Assembly (NCBI GenBank): GCA_964443055.1
Contig: CAYUBT010000094.1
Coordinates: forward strand, 1-10,075
DNA: 10,075 nucleotides
Origin: JADYZU01 sp964443055
Lineage (GTDB): Bacteria > Pseudomonadota > Alphaproteobacteria > Rhodobacterales > Rhodobacteraceae
Direction of reading: 5' to 3'
Both the position numbers and the translations under genes were made by a program. Under the pieces are notes generated by a model. It saw only the letters and a program-made list of their open reading frames with translations. It was not told the DNA's origin and did no database searches. Shown here one piece after another: positions 5,296-10,075 of the stretch (positions are counted from its first letter, which is position 1; every line of letters begins with the position of its first letter).

Positions 5296-5310
5296 GGCGG
5301 GGGTGTGCAA

Positions 5311-6399
5311 ATGGCGAATCGCGATCAGGTTCTCTCGGCGCTGAAAGGAATCACCCTGCCGGACGGCGGCGACATCGTCTCGCGCGACATGGTGCGGGCA
5401 CTCGATATCGGTGAGGGCCGTGTGAGTTTCGTGCTCGAGGCCGACAGCGCCGCCCAGGCGCGGCAGATGGAGCCGCAGCGCGCCGCCGCCGAGGCCGCCC
5501 TTCGCGGGCTGCCGGGCGTCGAATCAGCCTCCGTCATCCTGACCGCCCATGTCCCTGCACCGGGCGGGGGCGCGCCGGGCGGGGCGGGAGCGGGACCGGC
5601 ACCGTCGCTTTCCATCGGCCGCCATCCGACGCCGGGGCCGATGAAGGTCTCGGGCGTGGACCGGATCATCGCCATCGCCTCGGGCAAGGGCGGGGTCGGC
5701 AAATCGACCGTGACCTCGAATCTGGCCGTGGCGCTCGCGCGCGAGGGGCGGCGGGTCGGGCTTCTGGACGCCGACATTCACGGACCCTCGCAGCCGCGCA
5801 TGATGGGAGTCTCGAAACGCCCCGCCTCGCCGGACGGCAAGACGATCATTCCCCTGCGTGCCCATGGGGTGACGATGATGTCCATCGGCCTGATGGTCGA
5901 TGCCGAAAAGGCCGTGATCTGGCGCGGCCCCATGCTGATCGGCGCGTTGCAGCAGCTTCTGACGCAGGTGGATTGGGGCAAGCTCGACATCCTGCTTGTC
6001 GATCTGCCGCCGGGGACGGGGGATGTGCAGCTCTCGCTCTGCCAGAAGGCCGAGCTGACCGGGGCCATCGTCGTCTCGACTCCGCAGGACGTCTCGCTGA
6101 TCGACGCGCGCAAGGCCATCGACATGTTCCACACGCTCAAGACCCCGATCCTCGGCCTGATCGAGAACATGTCCTTCTTCCTCTGCCCCAATTGCGGGCA
6201 TGAGAGCCATATCTTCGGCCACGGCGGCGTTGCGGCCGAGGCAGCGAAGATGGGGGTTCCGCTTCTGGCCGCATTGCCCATCGACCTCGAAACCCGGCTT
6301 GCCGGTGACGGCGGCACGCCGGTTGCCGCGGGCGAGGGGCCGGTGCCGGACGCCTGGCGTCAGATCGCGCGCGGGCTGATCGAGGGCGGGATGGCCTGA
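5311..6399 (+). CDS. mrp: Mrp/ApbC/NBP35-family iron-sulfur cluster carrier ATPase
   Basis: The 362-aa protein has an N-terminal MIP18/DUF59-like domain (about 4-80), a Gly/Ala/Pro linker (82-110) and a ParA/MinD-type ATPase. The ATPase has a deviant Walker A SGKGGVGKS (124-132), LLDADIHGPSQPRMMG (151-166), LLVDLPPGTGD (228-238) and the CPNC motif (C292, C295) that holds a bridging Fe-S cluster in the dimer. The order ends with the family's LPIDLETRLAGDGGTP. Mrp/ApbC proteins receive and pass on Fe-S clusters in the cytosol. ATG 5311 puts the DUF59 domain at the N-terminus. A GTG (5305) and an ATG (5233) lie in frame upstream but would add unusual residues. The ribosome-binding site is weak. 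The TGA stop directly abuts the stop of trgB on the other strand. Confidence 0.95.
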   Translation: MANRDQVLSALKGITLPDGGDIVSRDMVRALDIGEGRVSFVLEADSAAQARQMEPQRAAAEAALRGLPGVESASVILTAHVPAPGGGAPGGAGAGPAPSLSIGRHPTPGPMKVSGVDRIIAIASGKGGVGKSTVTSNLAVALAREGRRVGLLDADIHGPSQPRMMGVSKRPASPDGKTIIPLRAHGVTMMSIGLMVDAEKAVIWRGPMLIGALQQLLTQVDWGKLDILLVDLPPGTGDVQLSLCQKAELTGAIVVSTPQDVSLIDARKAIDMFHTLKTPILGLIENMSFFLCPNCGHESHIFGHGGVAAEAAKMGVPLLAALPIDLETRLAGDGGTPVAAGEGPVPDAWRQIARGLIEGGMA

Positions 6400-7533
6400 T
6401 CAGCCGTGCCCGCGCCTCAGGTCCGGGCGTTCACGCGCAAGCCACAGCAGCATCGCCACCAGCGGCACCGCCGTCACCTCGCCCGAGTCCAGAAGCTCCA
6501 TCGCCCGCGTGAAGGGCAGGACATGAAGGCGAAGATCCTCGCCCTCCGCGGCCACGCCTCCGCTGACGGGGAATCCGTCGGGCAGGTCGGTGAGCGCGGC
6601 CCAGGCGTTGAAATGGTCCGTCGCATTGCCGGGTGAGGGATAGGCCGCGAACATCGGGCGCAGGTCGCCGGGCGCAAGTGCGAGTCCCGCTTCCTCCCTG
6701 GCCTCGCGCAGGGCCGCCGCTTCGGGCGTCTCACCCGCATCGACGATCCCGGCGACGGGTTCGAGCACCCAGGGGTTGCGGTCGCCGCGCCGTGCGGGGC
6801 CCGCGCGGAACTGCTCGACCAGAAGAACGCGATCGCGGACGGGATCATAGGGCAGCACCAGCGCCACATCGCAGCCCACGAAGACCTCGCGCAGCAGATC
6901 GCGGTTCCATCCGCCATCGAAGCGGCGGTGCGCCATGGTCATCGTGTCGAGGCGGAAGAACGCCCCCGCCATCGGCCCGCGCGAGGCATGGTTCCAGTCA
7001 CCCTGCCCGGGGGAGCGCCGTACCTGCGCCGGGCGTTCCTCCGCGCTTGCCCGCAACTGCGCCGCCGCACGGCCGCGAATCATGGGCCATTGGCGCAGGA
7101 TGTCGGCATCGTCGAAATCTTCGGCCCCCCAGTCGACTTCGGCCGCCGCGAGCATGGCCTCGGCCGCATCCTCGCGCACCCAGGCCGAGAGCGACCAGTC
7201 CCGGCCGCTGGCGCTCTGGCCCGCAGAGGGCAGCCAGGCGGTCGCCTCGAGATCGTCGCCGTTCTCGTCCTGCAGTGTAATCGCCGCGCGTTCGTAGCCG
7301 AACGGGCGCTCGTAGGCGTCGAGCCTGCGCATCTGCCCGGGCGAGAGCCCCCGCAGCACCATGCCCCGCGCGGTGTCGCCCTTGCGCTTCACCAATGCGG
7401 GCCAGGGGCCGTCGGGCGAGGTCTCGACCGCGAACCCGGGCAGGAAGGCGGGCGCGGCCCGCCTGAGCGGAGCGCCCGAGACGAGCGCGAAGAGCGGCGG
7501 GTAAAGCAAGGTGCCATAGATGAAAAGTGTCAT
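6400..7533 (-). CDS. trgB: TrgB-type fusion: gamma-glutamylcyclotransferase-like domain plus NUDIX (ADP-ribose pyrophosphatase-type) domain
   Basis: The 377-aa protein joins two enzymes. Residues 1-120 form an AIG2/gamma-glutamylcyclotransferase-like domain, with nucleotide-like loop YGTLL (6-10) and LDAYERPFGY (71-80) containing the likely catalytic Glu75. Residues about 195-370 form a NUDIX hydrolase with the complete box G-x5-E-x7-RE-x-x-EE-x-G-L at 262-284. The upstream VEQFR and PWVLEPVAG are typical of the ADP-ribose/nucleoside-diphosphate-sugar pyrophosphatase subfamily. R. sphaeroides trgB, linked to tellurite resistance, belongs to this subfamily. ATG 7533 is chosen because it begins directly with the domain's first strand; the open frame upstream to 7575 overlaps trgA. 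The gene starts 7 bp after the trgA stop. The GGCT activity is inferred from motifs only. Confidence 0.9.
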   Translation of the reverse strand: MTLFIYGTLLYPPLFALVSGAPLRRAAPAFLPGFAVETSPDGPWPALVKRKGDTARGMVLRGLSPGQMRRLDAYERPFGYERAAITLQDENGDDLEATAWLPSAGQSASGRDWSLSAWVREDAAEAMLAAAEVDWGAEDFDDADILRQWPMIRGRAAAQLRASAEERPAQVRRSPGQGDWNHASRGPMAGAFFRLDTMTMAHRRFDGGWNRDLLREVFVGCDVALVLPYDPVRDRVLLVEQFRAGPARRGDRNPWVLEPVAGIVDAGETPEAAALREAREEAGLALAPGDLRPMFAAYPSPGNATDHFNAWAALTDLPDGFPVSGGVAAEGEDLRLHVLPFTRAMELLDSGEVTAVPLVAMLLWLARERPDLRRGHG

Positions 7534-7540
7534 TGCCTGC

Positions 7541-7990
7541 CTAATTGAACCGTCTGCCGACCCATTCCACCACAAGCCCCGCGATGACCGAACCAGCCAG
7601 CAGGAGCGTGACGACCTCGGATACCGCAGCGGTCCGGCCGATGTCGATCATCAGGCCGAAGACCGCGATCACTGCCTCGCTTGGTCCGTCATAGGCCTTG
7701 CGCAGCGACAGTTCGGTCATGCGGATGCCGCCATGGAGGAAGAGCGCGGCGAATGTGGTGGCGACCAGTGTTGTCAGCCCCTGGCCGATGGCACCGCTCC
7801 AGGAATGGCTGCCCGCGCGCGCGCCGCCAAGCCGCCAGCCGAAGACGATGGCCACGCCGATATTGACGAGTGTGAAGGCCCGGGGCTCGGCCTCCTCTGC
7901 CAGCCGGTAAAGCGGCAGGGCGAGTTGCGAGGCCCCCCAGAAGAGCGCGGCGAAGAGGATCGCGGCAACAAGCCGCCCGGCCGTTGGCAT
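7541..7990 (-). CDS. trgA: TrgA-family membrane protein (tellurite resistance)
   Basis: The 149-aa protein has about four hydrophobic segments: 4-22, about 40-56, about 72-88 and 122-142. Characteristic residues are MPTAGRLVAAILFAALF at the start, FGWRLGGARAG (about 51-61), and RKAYDGPSEAVIAVFGLMID in the centre, a pattern I recognise from Rhodobacterales TrgA proteins. TrgA was found together with TrgB in R. sphaeroides as a locus that contributes to high tellurite resistance; its molecular function is unknown. The ATG at 7990 is preceded by an excellent GGAGGA 6 nt upstream, and longer in-frame starts at 8185 would run through the REP-like repeat. The stop lies 7 bp before trgB, so the two form an operon. 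Confidence 0.88.
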   Translation of the reverse strand: MPTAGRLVAAILFAALFWGASQLALPLYRLAEEAEPRAFTLVNIGVAIVFGWRLGGARAGSHSWSGAIGQGLTTLVATTFAALFLHGGIRMTELSLRKAYDGPSEAVIAVFGLMIDIGRTAAVSEVVTLLLAGSVIAGLVVEWVGRRFN

Positions 7991-8108
7991 CGCGGATCCT
8001 CCGCTTGGGTCAGGGCAGGACGATCCTGTGCGAGTGGCGACGGTTGCACAAGACATCAGCGTCCGGAAGCGGGCGGATGCGTCCGATCGGTGACGGTTGC
8101 TTTCCATA

Positions 8109-8190
8109 CCGTCATTGCGAGGAGGCGTCAGCCGGTGCGGCAAGCCAGCAGCGTGGGGGCTGGGTTGCTTCGCTACGCTCGCCATGACGG
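8109..8190. repeat. REP-like interspersed palindrome
   Basis: The ends are near-perfect inverted repeats: CCGTCATTGCGAG (8109-8121) against CTCGCCATGACGG (8178-8190), 12 of 13 matching. Inside, GCAAGCCAGC (8140-8149) faces GCTGGGTTGC (8159-8168), 9 of 10 matching. The consensus GTCATTGCGAGGAGC...GCAAT/CCAG...TTGCTTCGC is a family I know from many proteobacterial intergenic regions. The element is non-coding and could fold into one long hairpin in either strand's transcript. Confidence 0.8.
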
Positions 8191-8215
8191 GGGAGGCGGC
8201 CCCCTTCGCCTTATT

Positions 8216-8230
8216 GTCACTGCGAGCAGG
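8216..8230. repeat. Truncated half copy of the REP-like element
   Basis: GTCACTGCGAGCAGG matches the left end of the neighbouring element (GTCATTGCGAGGAGG) at 13 of 15 positions, in the same orientation. No right arm follows, because the PLP enzyme gene ends at 8238. It is probably a decayed second insertion. Confidence 0.5.
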
Positions 8231-8237
8231 CCCTCCC

Positions 8238-9296
8238 TCAGGTGAGCTTGCCGCGCGAGGTGACCCGGGCCACTTCCTCGACCGTGTCGCCGCGCATGAG
8301 ATGGACCTCGTCGAAAAGGTTGCTCACCACGCAGGCATGGTTGGGGATTACATGCACGACCTCGCCGATCTCGGGCTTGCGCGTGCAGGCGGACAGGTCG
8401 ACATGGCCATGTTCTTCCGAAAGCGCATGGATCACCGCCTCGGGATATTCGACGATGAGCCCGTGTCCGGGCACCGGCGCCAGATCCGCCGCGAGCGCCT
8501 TCGACCCGGAATCCAGCACTGCGCGGCTGTCGGTCGGGCGGCTCACGACCGTGGCCAGCACCGTCATTGCGCAATCGGCAAGGGTGCCGTGGCCCCAGGC
8601 CATCTGCATCCGGTCGTTGTAGATATAGGTGCCGGGCCGCTGTTCGGTTGCGGCGGTGATTTCATGCGCGTGCGCCATGTCCGGGGTGCCGCCGATGGAG
8701 ATCACCTCGGGTGGCAGGTTGTTGCGGGTCAGCAGTTCGATGGTCCCGGCAAGCCATTCCTGCGTGGCCGCGATTCCCTCGCGCGGGGGATAGACCATGA
8801 GCCCGCCGAAGCGCAGCCCTGGGGATGCGGCGATGAGGCGGGCGAGCGCGAGCGCCTCTTCCGCCGTGGTCACCCCGCAGCGTTTCGCGCCCGTGTCGCA
8901 TTCGATCAGCGTCACCAGCGGGTGCGCGGGGTCGGTGAAGCGCGCGGCATAGCCCTTCAGTGTCACCTCCGAATCGGCGGTCACCGAGAGTGTCACCCGG
9001 TCATGCAGGGCGGCCAGCCGGTCAAGCTTGCGCGGCCCGAGAATGTTGTAGGGCAGGAAGATGTCGGTGATGCCACCATCGGCCATCGCTTCGGCCTCGC
9101 CCAGTTTCTGGCAGGTGATCCCTACGGCCCCGAGCGCCAGTTGCTCGCGTGCGAATCGCGGCAGTTTGTGGGTCTTCACATGCGGGCGCAGCTTCAGCCC
9201 GTGCCTGTCGGCATAATCCTGCGCCGCCTTGAGGTTGCGGGTGACGATGTCGAGGTCGATGAGAACGGCGGGAGTGTCGATATCGGTGATCTTCAT
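8238..9296 (-). CDS. DSD1-family PLP enzyme: D-threonine aldolase / D-serine dehydratase-like
   Basis: The 352-aa fold-type III PLP enzyme has an alanine-racemase-like N-terminal barrel and a D-serine-dehydratase-like C-terminal domain. The PLP lysine is K41 in RPHVKTHK. Other landmarks are ECDTGAKRCGV (132-142), ISIGGTPDM (199-207), ELRPGTYIYND-like RPGTYIYND (220-228) and the metal site PNHAC (318-322) with H320 and C322. Relatives act on D-threonine, D-serine or D-3-hydroxyaspartate and need a divalent metal. The His-x-Cys pair is what zinc-dependent D-serine dehydratases show. The exact substrate cannot be read from the sequence. ATG 9296 follows AGGA by a proper distance and lies 3 bp after the stop of the dehydrogenase gene, so the two are coupled. 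The 3' end borders a degraded REP half. Confidence 0.85.
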   Translation of the reverse strand: MKITDIDTPAVLIDLDIVTRNLKAAQDYADRHGLKLRPHVKTHKLPRFAREQLALGAVGITCQKLGEAEAMADGGITDIFLPYNILGPRKLDRLAALHDRVTLSVTADSEVTLKGYAARFTDPAHPLVTLIECDTGAKRCGVTTAEEALALARLIAASPGLRFGGLMVYPPREGIAATQEWLAGTIELLTRNNLPPEVISIGGTPDMAHAHEITAATEQRPGTYIYNDRMQMAWGHGTLADCAMTVLATVVSRPTDSRAVLDSGSKALAADLAPVPGHGLIVEYPEAVIHALSEEHGHVDLSACTRKPEIGEVVHVIPNHACVVSNLFDEVHLMRGDTVEEVARVTSRGKLT

Positions 9297-9299
9297 GGC

Positions 9300-10073
9300 T
9301 CAGTCCTGACGCAGGATGTCGATGAAAGGAAGGTTGCCCGCCATCAGCCCGGCATCCACCGACAATGTGCTGCCGGTGATGCCCGAGGCCATGGGGCTGG
9401 CAAGGAAAAGCGCAGTCTGCGCGACTTCTTCGGGCGTGACCAGCCGTCCCAGCGGATAGAGCGTCAGAAGCCGGTCCATCATGGCCGGGTCGCGTTCGAG
9501 CCGGTAGTCCCAGGCATGGGTGCGCACCGAAGCGGGGGTCACGGCATTGGCGCGGATGCCGCGCGCTCCTTCCTCGACGGCAATGGCCCGCATCCAGGCC
9601 AGCAGCGCGGCCTTGGCGGCCGAATAGGGTGGGTTGCCGTGATGGGTCAGCCCGTTCACGGATGAGATGAAGACGAAGGCGCGGTCGCCCGTCAGCATGC
9701 GCATCCCCGGCAGGAGTGCGAGGGTGAGCTTGGAGGCGCCGGTGAAATTGCGGTCCATCTCGTCGTCGATCACATCCGGGGTCGTCTCGTCCATGGTGTC
9801 GGCGCGGGTCCAGCCCGCATTCGAGACGACGATACGCGGCGCGCCACCCGTGGTGATCGCTGCGGCGGCCCCGGCCACGGCCCCGGCGTCGCGCAGATCG
9901 AACAGATGCCGCTCCGCGATGCCCGGTGCCGAGAGGTCCGCGCCCTCGACATCGCAGGCCACGACCTGCGCGCCCGCCCCGGCAAAGGCGCGCACCAGCG
10001 CCTGACCGATATGTCCGCCCGCGCCGGTGATGACCGTGCGGGCACCGTCCAGGTCGAATCGGGTCACTTGCAT
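9300..10073 (-). CDS. Short-chain dehydrogenase/reductase (SDR), NAD-preferring
   Basis: The 257-aa classical SDR has cofactor motif TGAGGHIG (16-23), Asp41 at the end of the second strand (which favours NAD over NADP), NAG (85-87), N109, and the catalytic S138, Y150 and K154 in FISSVNG and YSAAK. The C-terminal GITGSTLSVDAG (231-242) is typical of the family. Length is normal. The substrate is unknown; the coupled PLP enzyme suggests a role in metabolism of a hydroxy acid or hydroxy-amino acid, which is inference only. The ATG lies two bases from the window edge, so its ribosome-binding site and any upstream operon genes are not visible, and an upstream start cannot be excluded. Confidence 0.88.
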   Translation of the reverse strand: MQVTRFDLDGARTVITGAGGHIGQALVRAFAGAGAQVVACDVEGADLSAPGIAERHLFDLRDAGAVAGAAAAITTGGAPRIVVSNAGWTRADTMDETTPDVIDDEMDRNFTGASKLTLALLPGMRMLTGDRAFVFISSVNGLTHHGNPPYSAAKAALLAWMRAIAVEEGARGIRANAVTPASVRTHAWDYRLERDPAMMDRLLTLYPLGRLVTPEEVAQTALFLASPMASGITGSTLSVDAGLMAGNLPFIDILRQD

Positions 10074-10075
10074 CT

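Larger units (their letters stand above)
7991..8237. other. Intergenic region with REP-like repeat
   Basis: This gap holds the trgA leader (GGAGGA ribosome site near 7996-8001) and the repeat described separately. I see no coding region. TTGTGCAA occurs on the minus strand near 8043-8051, the same octamer as in the candidate DUF1127 promoter, but no matching -10 follows, so a shared promoter type is not supported. Confidence 0.45.

Noticed and set aside
5107..5310. Longer N-terminus for Mrp
   Set aside because: The extra residues run through the palindrome and leader hairpins and are Cys/Arg-rich without similarity to the family.
8188..8204. GGGGG/CCCCC hairpin as a terminator for the PLP-enzyme gene
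   Set aside because: On the minus strand no T-run follows it, only the REP-like right arm.
8097..9665. 522-aa plus-strand open frame
   Set aside because: It begins inside the REP-like repeat and is antisense to the PLP enzyme and SDR, both of which have intact catalytic motifs.

Overview
The window looks like chromosomal DNA of a Rhodobacterales alphaproteobacterium (Rhodobacter/Paracoccus type). The sequence is very GC-rich. The gene content is typical of that order: a glyS end, alr coupled to mlaE-mlaF-PqiA, a 71-aa DUF1127 protein followed by hairpins with anti-Shine-Dalgarno loops, mrp, and the tellurite-resistance pair trgA-trgB. I see no phage, transposase or CRISPR. The genus cannot be fixed from the sequence alone.

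Layout. (1) 2-355 (+) is the 3' end of glyS. It is followed by a secreted SH3-domain protein at 495-1307 (+). (2) A minus-strand operon runs from 4348 down to 1267: alr, mlaE, mlaF and a single-module PqiA-family membrane protein. The junctions are ATGA overlaps or a 3-bp gap, and the last gene overlaps the SH3 gene tail-to-tail. (3) A second minus-strand unit runs from about 5107 down to 4481: a sigma-32-like promoter, the DUF1127 gene, six successive hairpins whose loops carry (C)CUCCUCCC-type anti-SD motifs, and a terminator-like structure. This matches the ccaF1-ccsR ('cuckoo RNA') locus of R. sphaeroides and is the most interesting part of the window. (4) A divergent, palindrome-rich region at 5086-5310 leads into mrp (5311-6399, +), whose stop codon abuts that of trgB. 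(5) trgA-trgB (minus, 7990 to 6400) encode a small membrane protein and a gamma-glutamylcyclotransferase/NUDIX fusion. (6) 7991-8237 holds a REP-like palindrome and a half copy of it. (7) A coupled minus-strand pair closes the window: a short-chain dehydrogenase and a metal-dependent D-threonine aldolase/D-serine dehydratase-family PLP enzyme.

Functional themes: cell-envelope maintenance (Alr for D-Ala, MlaEF/PqiA for lipid transport), stress-linked post-transcriptional control (DUF1127 plus sRNAs), Fe-S cluster assembly (Mrp), and oxyanion or nucleotide-sugar detoxification (TrgAB). These roles are inferred from family membership and gene order; nothing was searched or folded by program.
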